A DNA stretch of 28,847 bases from Opitutales bacterium (GTDB lineage Bacteria; Verrucomicrobiota; Verrucomicrobiia; Opitutales; Oceanipulchritudinaceae), in assembly GCA_007123395.1 (NCBI GenBank), contig SKLD01000491.1, positions 1 through 28,847 of the forward strand, in the 5' to 3' direction. Every line of letters starts with the position of its first letter. The first letter of the stretch is position 1. The translations under genes were made by a program, and so were the position numbers. Shown in pieces: positions 16,250-22,565 of this stretch. The notes under the pieces are model-generated. The model did no database searches. It saw only the letters and a program-made list of their open reading frames with translations, and was not told where the DNA came from.

Positions 16250-17149
16250 TCATGCACCAGTCGGTTTGGCTGGATCGGCCAACCCGAAGAGCCTTCGAGC
16301 GTTCTCTCCAAGCACCGCTGCGCGCACCGTCTCGTCGGGCAACGCCGCCCTCGCCTCCGCCAAGATCCCGGCATACCCCGGCCCGTCGCGGCGGCGCGGG
16401 TAGAGCCGCAAAGCGAAGTCTGTCCCAAAAAGCACACGGTCTGCTCCCATCAGGTTCGTCCCCGCCGTCCACACGTCGGGAGCGTAAAGCAGAGGCCCCG
16501 CGGCAGTGTCCACCCAAGCGTTGCGCAATGCCTTGCGCACGCGCCTGTTGAGCATGTAGAAAGGAAGTCCTCCACCCCAGTGCGCAAGGATAAGGCGAAG
16601 CTCCGGGAAGCGTTCCGCCAAATGCACATAACCATCGAGCGGAGTCTCCAGCCGACCCGGATACTCATGGCCGACAGGCTCCGTCACATGCATTAGCACC
16701 GGAACACCCGCCTCCACCGCGAGGGCACAGAGGCTGGCAAAGGCGGGGTCCTCCATGGAGAAACCTTGGGCCGTCGGCATCAGTTCCCCGATCCCGAAAA
16801 ATCGTCCCGTGGCGAGAGCGCGTTCCACGCCGCGCAAAGCTGCCTGCCCTGCGCGGGGCTGCACGGGAATAAAGGGCAGAAAACGTCCCGGCGCGGCCTC
16901 CGCCCACTCGAGGTGCCACGCTGCCTGCTCCTCCGCCGTAGCCTGATGTTCCCAATACCAGCCCGCCAGCACCGCGCAATCCACTCCGTGCTCGTCCATC
17001 TCCGCGAGCATAGCCTCGCGCGTCGCCCAGCCCTGCGGCCCGCAGGTGACCAAATCCACCCAGTGCCGCTCACCCCGCGCCGAACCCCATGCCACGGGAT
17101 CGACCGCCACCTCCGGTGGATAGCAATGGGCATGCGCGTCGATAATCAT
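16250..17149 (-). CDS. Amidohydrolase family 2 (ACMSD-like metal-dependent hydrolase)
   Basis: A 299-residue TIM-barrel hydrolase. The metal ligands of the family are visible: D4-A-H6-A-H8 at the N-terminus, H154 in VLMHVTEP, H190 in LILAHWGGG and D244 in FGTDF. Members decarboxylate or hydrolyse small carboxylic or cyclic substrates; the substrate here cannot be told. ATG 17149 (MIIDAHAH) is chosen because GAGG in the upstream gene's end lies about eight bases before it; an in-frame GTG at 17155 is possible. It starts 10 bases after the stop of the DUF2017-like gene, so clpS, that gene and this one form one operon. A link between Clp proteolysis and this enzyme is not obvious. Confidence 0.88.
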   Translation of the reverse strand: MIIDAHAHCYPPEVAVDPVAWGSARGERHWVDLVTCGPQGWATREAMLAEMDEHGVDCAVLAGWYWEHQATAEEQAAWHLEWAEAAPGRFLPFIPVQPRAGQAALRGVERALATGRFFGIGELMPTAQGFSMEDPAFASLCALAVEAGVPVLMHVTEPVGHEYPGRLETPLDGYVHLAERFPELRLILAHWGGGLPFYMLNRRVRKALRNAWVDTAAGPLLYAPDVWTAGTNLMGADRVLFGTDFALRLYPRRRDGPGYAGILAEARAALPDETVRAAVLGENARRLFGLADPAKPTGA

Positions 17150-17159
17150 CCGCACCGCC

Positions 17160-17675
17160 TCACTCCGCCTCCGCCCCGCCGCCGGGCTCTGCGTCCTCGC
17201 CGCCGTCGCCTAAACCGACCAACCCCTCATGCACCGCTGGATCCAGCCCGTGAATAATGTGCTCCTGCAGGGCGGCAAAGAAAAGGTAGCACGCATACCC
17301 CTCCCGCATGCGCGGCGTTCCCAGCCATTCATCCGCCTCACCCGCCTCCAGCGCCTCTTCCGGCACCTCGGAGAGCTGACCACCGCGCAAGGCCAACCGG
17401 ATCGCCGAGCATGCCCGCAGAAGGGCCTCGGCCTCCGCCCCGGCGAGCAGCACCGGCCCCTTCTCAAAAGACTTCTCCGTGAGGAGCCGGTCCATCAGAT
17501 CATCTTCGGCGGCGTAGTCGTCGGCGAGGTCGGACACCATCGCATCGCCCAGCTCCGAGTCACCGAAAGCCCTCCGGCTCAATTCTTCCACCGGCCCCGT
17601 CCAGACCCCGCGGATGTTGCGGCGCAGCGCCTCGCTGTCGCCCGGACCGATGCGCAAATCAATCCGTACTTTCAC
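17160..17675 (-). CDS. DUF2017-like protein following clpS
   Basis: A 171-residue acidic, soluble-looking protein with no signal peptide or membrane segment and a low-complexity Gly/Glu/Ala tail (about 155-171). Pattern and position suggest DUF2017, a family typically encoded directly after clpS in Actinobacteria: EDDLMDRLLTEKSFEKGPVLL followed by a helix with LRACSAIRLAL, and a C-terminal segment with LGTPRMREGYACYLFFAALQE. This is by pattern and neighbourhood, so moderately sure. The start is GTG at 17675, inside the end of clpS (17-base overlap), implying translational coupling. A role as a partner of ClpS or Clp protease is an inference from this conserved neighbourhood. Confidence 0.75.
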   Translation of the reverse strand: MKVRIDLRIGPGDSEALRRNIRGVWTGPVEELSRRAFGDSELGDAMVSDLADDYAAEDDLMDRLLTEKSFEKGPVLLAGAEAEALLRACSAIRLALRGGQLSEVPEEALEAGEADEWLGTPRMREGYACYLFFAALQEHIIHGLDPAVHEGLVGLGDGGEDAEPGGGAEAE

Positions 17676-17958
17676 TTTCTAGAATGGAAGAGAGTTTCCA
17701 CTGGTGCAGCTGATGCACATAGAGTTCGGCGCGCTCGCGCGGGCCCGTCCATACCACAGAACGGCCCAGGCGGTGCACCTCCAGCATGTGCTTGCGCGCC
17801 TTTTCCGTTGGGTAGCCGAACACCCGCTTGAACACCAATACTACATAGCTCATTAGGTTCACCGGATCGTTCAGCACAACAACGCGCCACGGCGGAGTCT
17901 TCTCCACCTCCGTCGCCTCGCGCGTGAGCGTCTTGGTCTCGCTTTCCGCAACATTCAT
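17659..17958 (-). CDS. clpS: ATP-dependent Clp protease adaptor ClpS
   Basis: A 99-residue protein. After a disordered head rich in T and E comes WRVVVLNDPVNLMSYVVLVF, then FGYPTEKARKHMLEVHRLGRSVVWTG and a closing helix ending KLSSILES. ClpS hands N-degron substrates to ClpAP/ClpCP; the LND motif and the His of MLEVH form the N-end pocket. The NDPVNLMSYV variant is the form I know from actinobacterial ClpS rather than the proteobacterial NDDYTPMEFV. ATG 17958 is used; the frame opens at 17997 but would add 13 residues outside the conserved fold and overlap the divergent gene at 17991. First gene of a three-gene operon. Confidence 0.93.
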   Translation of the reverse strand: MNVAESETKTLTREATEVEKTPPWRVVVLNDPVNLMSYVVLVFKRVFGYPTEKARKHMLEVHRLGRSVVWTGPRERAELYVHQLHQWKLSSILESESTD

Positions 17959-17990
17959 TGCGCGGATGGTTCTGACGCAAACCGCCCCGC

Positions 17991-18206
17991 ATGCCAAGAA
18001 AGAAAGCGGTTGCCCGCTTGCGCCTGCGCGCGGATAGTGCCCTCGTGAAAAATGAGCCGCTTAATCCGTCCGGCCGCACGCCAGGGCAAACCGACCCCGA
18101 GCACGGTGTCCACAGACCCCGCAAACCGTGGCCGCTCTCTTGGATCCTCATCATCATCCTAACCTACATCCTCTTCCAAACCGCCTACTTCATCTTCACC
18201 GATTGA
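17991..18206 (+). CDS. Small membrane protein with C-terminal TM segment
   Basis: A 71-residue frame whose first 45 residues are basic and polar (MPRKKAVARLRLR...) and whose end is a single strongly hydrophobic helix, PLSWILIIILTYILFQTAYF (about 48-67), followed by IFTD. The helix preceded by basic residues suggests a tail-anchored inner-membrane protein with N-terminus in the cytoplasm. The start lies 32 bases from the divergent clpS start, and no ribosome site was seen; a GTG at 18045 would give a shorter 53-residue form. No family recognised. The coherent TM segment and clean position between genes argue that it is real. Confidence 0.5.
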   Translation: MPRKKAVARLRLRADSALVKNEPLNPSGRTPGQTDPEHGVHRPRKPWPLSWILIIILTYILFQTAYFIFTD

Positions 18207-18241
18207 GACGGAGCCCGTTCCCATAGCCGCTGCCCCGTCAA

Positions 18242-18276
18242 TCCTGCCTCCGCACCATACGCAAATGTCGGCAGGA
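18242..18276. other. Inverted repeat TCCTGCC/GGCAGGA
   Basis: Seven-bp arms at 18242-18248 and 18270-18276 with a 21-nt loop, about 35 bases after the stop of the small membrane protein gene. No T run follows, so a terminator role is weak. Confidence 0.25.
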
Positions 18277-18323
18277 ACCAAAGACACCCGAATCACGAAA
18301 AATCAGCCGAAAGCCGGCATAAT

Positions 18324-18336
18324 TTTCTCGAAGAAA
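18324..18336 (+). repeat. TTTCTCGAAGAAA element in front of transposase copy 2
   Basis: Identical 13-mer to that in front of copy 1 (388-400, minus strand), 47 bases before the ATG at 18384. It is nearly palindromic (TTTCTyrAGAAA-like) and sits in a short AT-rich stretch. Confidence 0.55.
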
Positions 18337-18383
18337 TTTTTGGATTGCTTTCCAGGTGTGAATGTTTCACGAATACTTCCAAG

Positions 18384-19391
18384 ATGGGTGAAATCAGAAT
18401 AAAACGTGAGGACGGGCCGGCGGTATATCATGTGACATCGCGGGTGATCCAGAAGCGTCGGTTGCTGGCGGAGGGCCAGCGGGAGGTATGGGTGGCCGCA
18501 CTGCACCGCGCGGCGAATTTCAGCGGCGTGGAGGTGATCACCTATTGTGTGTTGGAGACGCACTTCCACATCCTCGTGCGCATTGATCCGGCGGCGAGGA
18601 TGTGCGACGACGCCACCTTGGTGCAACGCTACCGCGCCCTCTACGGTGCTTCGCGCGCGCAGTGGAGCGGGCTCAACGCGGATGAGTTGGCGCACGCGCT
18701 GGAGAAGGGCGATGCGGAGACAGCGGAAGCGCTGCGGGAGCGGCTGCGCCGGCGCATGGGTGATATTTCGGAGTTCATGCGCACCTTGCGGCAGCGCTAC
18801 ACGCGCTGGTTCAACCTTGCCCACGGGACGGCGGGCACGCTGTGGGCGGAGCGCTTCGGCAGCGTGCTTGTGCAGGACACGCCGTGGCTGGTGGGGCTGA
18901 TCGCGGCCTACATCGATCTGAACGCGGTACGCGCGGGCCTTGCGGACCTTCCGGAGAACTACCGTTGGTGCGGCTACACGGAGGCGCTGGCGGGCAGCGA
19001 GTCCCTTCGCCGTGCGCTGGCAGTGTGCTTCCCGGCGGCGAAAGACCAAGCGGAAGCCCTCGCGCGTTACCGTCTGCTCATGTTCGGGAAGGGAGCGGGC
19101 GCAAAGGGCGACGGCACGGGCGGGCGCATCGACACGGAGGCGATGCTGGAAGCGGTGAAGAACGGCGGGGAGCTGCAGCCGCACGAGCTGCTGCGGCTGC
19201 GCGCGCGCTTTCTGACGGAGGGACGCGTGCTTGGTTCAAGCGACTGGCTGGAACACGGCGAGGGAGCGAAGGTCCTCGCGAAAATGAACCGTCCGCCGCC
19301 GTGCCGCCCCGTCGAAATACTCGACAATGTCGACCTCGTGGTCGCCCGCTCGCGGGCGCGTTACCGGGCCATCGAAGACCCGCGCGGGTGA
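18384..19391 (+). CDS. REP-associated tyrosine transposase (Y1_Tnp), complete copy
   Basis: A 335-residue protein. ATG 18384 starts the conserved MGEIRIKREDGPAVYHVTSR; the frame opens earlier at 18345, but copy 1 supports this start. The HUH motif is H60-F-H62 (ETHFHILV). The segment AAYIDLNAVRAGLADLPENY carries Y176, the candidate catalytic tyrosine, in the usual RAYT context. The C-terminal ~120 residues are an extra basic/helical region. RAYT proteins are domesticated IS200/IS605 relatives acting on REP palindromes, usually immobile themselves. A near-identical N-terminal copy lies inverted at the window start, and a nested palindrome follows the stop (19402-19451), which may be its substrate. 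Confidence 0.9.
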   Translation: MGEIRIKREDGPAVYHVTSRVIQKRRLLAEGQREVWVAALHRAANFSGVEVITYCVLETHFHILVRIDPAARMCDDATLVQRYRALYGASRAQWSGLNADELAHALEKGDAETAEALRERLRRRMGDISEFMRTLRQRYTRWFNLAHGTAGTLWAERFGSVLVQDTPWLVGLIAAYIDLNAVRAGLADLPENYRWCGYTEALAGSESLRRALAVCFPAAKDQAEALARYRLLMFGKGAGAKGDGTGGRIDTEAMLEAVKNGGELQPHELLRLRARFLTEGRVLGSSDWLEHGEGAKVLAKMNRPPPCRPVEILDNVDLVVARSRARYRAIEDPRG

Positions 19392-19401
19392 TTCCGGTCG
19401 A

Positions 19402-19451
19402 GGTAAGCAAGGTTTGCGGCCGCTTGCCGCGTATTGATTCGCAAGCTTACC
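19402..19451. repeat. Nested inverted repeat after the transposase, REP-like candidate
   Basis: GGTAAGC (19402-19408) pairs with GCTTACC (19445-19451), TTGCG (19414-19418) with CGCAA (19440-19444), and a small inner hairpin GCGGC/GCCGC (19416-19430) competes with the latter. It begins ten bases after the transposase stop. It may be a REP-type palindrome or a terminator without T run. Confidence 0.5.
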
Positions 19452-19590
19452 AGGGCCACCGTCCCGACTCTTGTCTGTTGGATTTCTTCAAGCGAATGCG
19501 GTTGAAGCGCTACCTGATTCAGGTTTTTGTGTGCGAGTTATGAAATAACGCGGTTTGAAGGTCCCCCTTCGCCGACGGGCCGTGAACAGC

Positions 19591-20598
19591 ATGCTCTTGC
19601 GCAACCTACAGTCGACATGCGCGGAAGTCGCCTCCCTCGCGGAAGCGACCCTCTCGTATTCGGATACGGCGAAGCGGATCATGCGCCTGCTGCGCGGGCT
19701 TGTGCCGTGCGACACGGTCAATCTGGGCACTATCGACCTCGGAACGGAGGAAGGCTTTCACTTTGCCCTCGACGGATTCCTCATGCCGCCGGAGCGGCGC
19801 GAGCTTCTGCCGCGCTTCATGCACCAGAATCCCATGGTGGAGTTCGCGCGGCAGCACGGTCTGAATCCGCCTCTGCGCTTCACTGACTTCTATACCCGGC
19901 GTCAGTTTGAAGAGGTGCCCATCTACCGGGAGTGTTACCGCGGCTACACTTTCAGTATGATTACCTTCGGCATTGCGGCGCCGCCAGGGCTGAATATCAA
20001 TTTTGTGCTCTCGCGGAGCGCGGGCGACTTCACGGACGACGAGCGCGAGATACTCACCATTCTTCAGCCGCTCGTCTCCTCCGTCATGAAGCAGCGGATC
20101 TTGCGCGAGGGTCTCGTGGAAGCGCATGCCCGGGGCGTCCCGGTGGGCATCGTGCATGGCTCGGCGGAGTTTGTGCATACGCTCGACGAGCAAGCTCTAA
20201 CCCTCTTGCAGGCACATTTTCCAGGCAGGCCGCGCCACCGCCTGCCGGAAGCGGCATGGCGCGTCCTCCGCCGCGAGACAAGGCGTGTCGTCACTCTCGC
20301 CGACCTTCCGGGAGGCGGGCGGTTGTGTGCCCGGCTGGGTCCGGATATCGAGGCGTGGCGCATGGAGCTTTGGGAGGAAAACGCCGCCGTGCCCGCCGCC
20401 AAGCTCACCGCCGCCGGACTCACCGGACGGCAAGTCGACGTCGTGCAGTGGCTCGCCAAGGGAAAGAGCACCGCCGAAATCGCCATGATTCTAGGCATCA
20501 GCCCGCGCACCGTGCAAAAGCACCTCGAAACCATTTACCGCCAGCTCGGCGTGGAAAACCGCCTCGCCGCCATCAACCTTTGCCGCCAGTGGATGTAG
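19591..20598 (+). CDS. LuxR-family transcriptional regulator
   Basis: A 335-residue protein. The last ~62 residues are a GerE/LuxR helix-turn-helix: LTGRQVDVVQWLAKGKSTAEIA, then ILGISPRTVQKHLETIYRQLGV and ENRLAAINL. The first ~200 residues form a separate sensor-like part (CDTVNLGTIDL..., IYRECYRGYTFSMITFGI, FTDDEREILTILQPLVSSVMKQRI) resembling GAF/LuxR-regulator sensors but not a recognisable acyl-homoserine-lactone domain. Start uncertain: ATG 19591 is preferred, GTG 19582 and TTG 19555 are in frame, and none has a ribosome site. It stands alone between the transposase and ffh, with no obvious target gene, signal synthase or kinase nearby. Confidence 0.88.
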   Translation: MLLRNLQSTCAEVASLAEATLSYSDTAKRIMRLLRGLVPCDTVNLGTIDLGTEEGFHFALDGFLMPPERRELLPRFMHQNPMVEFARQHGLNPPLRFTDFYTRRQFEEVPIYRECYRGYTFSMITFGIAAPPGLNINFVLSRSAGDFTDDEREILTILQPLVSSVMKQRILREGLVEAHARGVPVGIVHGSAEFVHTLDEQALTLLQAHFPGRPRHRLPEAAWRVLRRETRRVVTLADLPGGGRLCARLGPDIEAWRMELWEENAAVPAAKLTAAGLTGRQVDVVQWLAKGKSTAEIAMILGISPRTVQKHLETIYRQLGVENRLAAINLCRQWM

Positions 20599-20675
20599 GA
20601 CCCGCGCTTGACCCCGCGCGCCCGGTGGCGTGAATCTCTTCCCTTTTCCGCGAACCGCGCACGACCCGCACACAC

Positions 20676-22061
20676 ATGCTTGAGACCCTCACCGACCGCC
20701 TTGGCACCGCCCTCCGCAATCTCCGCGGCATGGGCAAAATCACCGACGACAACATCAACGAAACTCTCCAAGAGGTGCGCAAGGCGCTGCTCGCCGCCGA
20801 CGTGCAGTTTCGCGTGGCACGCGATTTCATCGCCCGGGTGAAGGAAAAAGCGCTTGGGCAGGAGGTCGTCAAATCGGTCACGCCGGGCCAGCAGATCGTC
20901 AAGATCATCAACGACGAACTCGTCGAACTCCTCGGCGAAGGGTCCACCGCCCTGACGGAAAAAAAGCCGCTGCGCGTCCTCATGCTCGGCCTGCAGGGTT
21001 CCGGCAAGACCACTTTCACCGCGAAGCTCGCGCGCCACCTCGCGAAAAAGGGCTACACCCCTGCCGTTATCGCCTGCGACGTACAACGCCCCGCCGCTAT
21101 CGACCAACTCGAAACCCTCGCCGGGCAAGTCGGTGCCCTCTTCTACGCCGAGCGCGGCAACAAAGACGTTGTCGCCATCGGCAAACGCGGCTGGGAATGG
21201 GCCAAGACGCAAAACGCCGACGCCATCCTCTTCGACACGGCGGGCCGCCTTCAGATCGACGAGGCCCTCGTCGCCGAAGTCAAAAAACTCGGCGAGACCG
21301 TCCTTCCCGACGAATCCCTTCTCGTCGCCGACGCCGCCCTCGGTCAGGAAGCCGTCAACGTCGCGAAGACCTTCCACGAAGCCGTCCCCCTCAGCGGTAT
21401 CGTCCTTACCAAGATCGACGGCGACACCCGCGGCGGCGCCGCCCTCTCCATGAAGGCCGTCACGGGCGTGCCCATCAAGTTCCTCGGCACCGGCGAAAAG
21501 GTCGAAGACCTCGAAGTCTTTCACCCCGACCGCCTCGCCGGGCGCATCCTCGGCATGGGCGACGTCGTCTCCCTCGTCGAAAAGGCGCAGGAAACCGTCG
21601 ACCACGAGGACGCCGAGCGCATGGCGGAGAAAATGCGCCGCGCTGACTTCAACTTCGAGGACTTCCTCTCCCAGATGCAGACGATGAAGCGCATGGGCCC
21701 CCTCGGGAACATCATGAAAATGATTCCCGGCATGAACAACATGAACGTCGGCGAAAAGGAGGAGAAGCGCCTCAAACATACCGAGGCCCTCATCCAGTCG
21801 ATGACCGTGCAGGAACGCCGCAACCCCGTCATCCTCAACGGCAGCCGCCGCGCCCGCATCGCCCGCGGCGCCGGTCTCGGCATCAAGGACCTCAACGCCC
21901 TCATCAAGCAGTTCCAGCAAATGAAGAAGATGATGCGCATGATGAAGGGCGGCAAGGGCCGCAAACTCATGAAGCAGATGCAGAAAAAGGGCGGCCTGCC
22001 GGAAGCCCCCGGCGGCGGCGGCTTCAACCTCCCCGGCGGCCTCGGCGGCTTCGGCAACTGA
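20676..22061 (+). CDS. ffh: Signal recognition particle GTPase Ffh
   Basis: A 461-residue SRP54 homologue. The N domain helices (1-90) are followed by the G domain with G1 GLQGSGKTT (105-113), DTAGR (187-191), TKIDGD (245-250) and GTGEKVEDL (271-279). The M domain (about 325-440) is methionine-rich and has RRARIARGAGLGIKDLNALIKQF, the SRP RNA-binding helix-turn-helix. The C-terminus ends with a Gly-rich tail (GGGGFNLPGGLGGFGN), common in Ffh. With 4.5S RNA it delivers ribosomes making membrane proteins to FtsY. ATG 20676 is well supported by the family, though no Shine-Dalgarno sequence precedes it. No 4.5S RNA gene was seen in the window. Confidence 0.98.
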   Translation: MLETLTDRLGTALRNLRGMGKITDDNINETLQEVRKALLAADVQFRVARDFIARVKEKALGQEVVKSVTPGQQIVKIINDELVELLGEGSTALTEKKPLRVLMLGLQGSGKTTFTAKLARHLAKKGYTPAVIACDVQRPAAIDQLETLAGQVGALFYAERGNKDVVAIGKRGWEWAKTQNADAILFDTAGRLQIDEALVAEVKKLGETVLPDESLLVADAALGQEAVNVAKTFHEAVPLSGIVLTKIDGDTRGGAALSMKAVTGVPIKFLGTGEKVEDLEVFHPDRLAGRILGMGDVVSLVEKAQETVDHEDAERMAEKMRRADFNFEDFLSQMQTMKRMGPLGNIMKMIPGMNNMNVGEKEEKRLKHTEALIQSMTVQERRNPVILNGSRRARIARGAGLGIKDLNALIKQFQQMKKMMRMMKGGKGRKLMKQMQKKGGLPEAPGGGGFNLPGGLGGFGN

Positions 22062-22126
22062 GCGGGCACCGCCTTGGCTCGTGACTTGCCAGCGCGCTTC
22101 GAGCCCTGCGTAACTATTCGGATCCG

Positions 22127-22143
22127 GCGCTTCCCACAAGCGC
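22127..22143. terminator. Short hairpin between ffh and a convergent gene, weak terminator candidate
   Basis: GCGCTT (22127-22132) and AAGCGC (22138-22143) form a 6-bp stem with a 5-nt loop, 65 bases after the ffh stop and just before the convergent gene's stop. The T run after it is poor (TTCTCG). Confidence 0.3.
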
Positions 22144-22151
22144 TTCTCGAG

Positions 22152-22508
22152 CTACGCCGTCAGCCCAAGCTCGCGGATACGGGCGCGGCGGGAACGGTCC
22201 GCCGCCCCGGATGTCGGCCCCTCGTCAAAGAGCCGCGCCCATGTGGCGTTCGCAGGATACAACTCGCCGTCGGCAATACTCCCTTCAGAGGCCCGGCGCC
22301 ACGCCTCCGCCGCGAACGGACGCAAGTCTTCCGGCCAACCGCTGTCGCTTGCCTCAAAACCGTCCGGGTGAAGCCCCGGATAGAGATAGGCGACCGCCGC
22401 CCATGCCCGGAGAAACGCAGCCTTGTCCAACGACTGCAGCACACCTACATCGCATCCGGAGACAACTGCGCCGGCCTCTTCGACAGAATCAGGAATCATT
22501 GAGATCAT
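22152..22508 (-). CDS. Hypothetical protein next to the restriction-modification genes
   Basis: A 118-residue frame with natural-looking composition, acidic N-half and Arg-rich end (SRRARIRELGL). It has several tryptophans (RAWAAVAYLYPGL, SGWPEDLRPF, AEAWRRAS, ATWARLF), suggestive of a small helical fold. No family recognised; it is not a Vsr-type nuclease, which would be the usual companion of Dcm. Start could be ATG 22508 or 22499. It lies 57 bases downstream of the methyltransferase in the same direction, but a partial palindrome and AT-rich promoter-like DNA (22510-22545) separate them. It converges with ffh. Confidence 0.5.
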   Translation of the reverse strand: MISMIPDSVEEAGAVVSGCDVGVLQSLDKAAFLRAWAAVAYLYPGLHPDGFEASDSGWPEDLRPFAAEAWRRASEGSIADGELYPANATWARLFDEGPTSGAADRSRRARIRELGLTA

Positions 22509-22512
22509 AACA

Positions 22513-22528
22513 GTGAATATATGATCAC
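22513..22528. promoter_or_regulatory. Partial palindrome in front of the orphan gene
   Basis: GTGAATATATGATCAC matches its own reverse complement at 12 of 16 positions and lies five bases from the ATG at 22508. GTGA and TCAC are eight apart, so it is not a CRP-type site (six apart). Possible operator, weak evidence. Confidence 0.25.
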
Positions 22529-22565
22529 ATTTTTGCCCGTTTGACAAGCCCTTTTCAGGAAAAAA

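Noticed and set aside
18303..19184. 293-codon minus-strand open frame
   Set aside because: Antisense of the transposase. The same mirror frame appears at 32-448 opposite copy 1, which only reflects the duplicated transposase.
20535..22139. 534-codon minus-strand open frame
   Set aside because: Antisense of ffh; composition (His, Leu, Glu, Val rich) is typical of a mirror frame and no family pattern is visible.
22074..22502. 142-codon plus-strand open frame after ffh
   Set aside because: Pro/Arg-rich, unlike a folded protein; the opposite-strand frame 22152-22508 has more natural composition.
22513..22528. CRP/FNR-type binding site
   Set aside because: Half-sites GTGA and TCAC are separated by eight bases, not the six needed for CRP, and the FNR core is absent.
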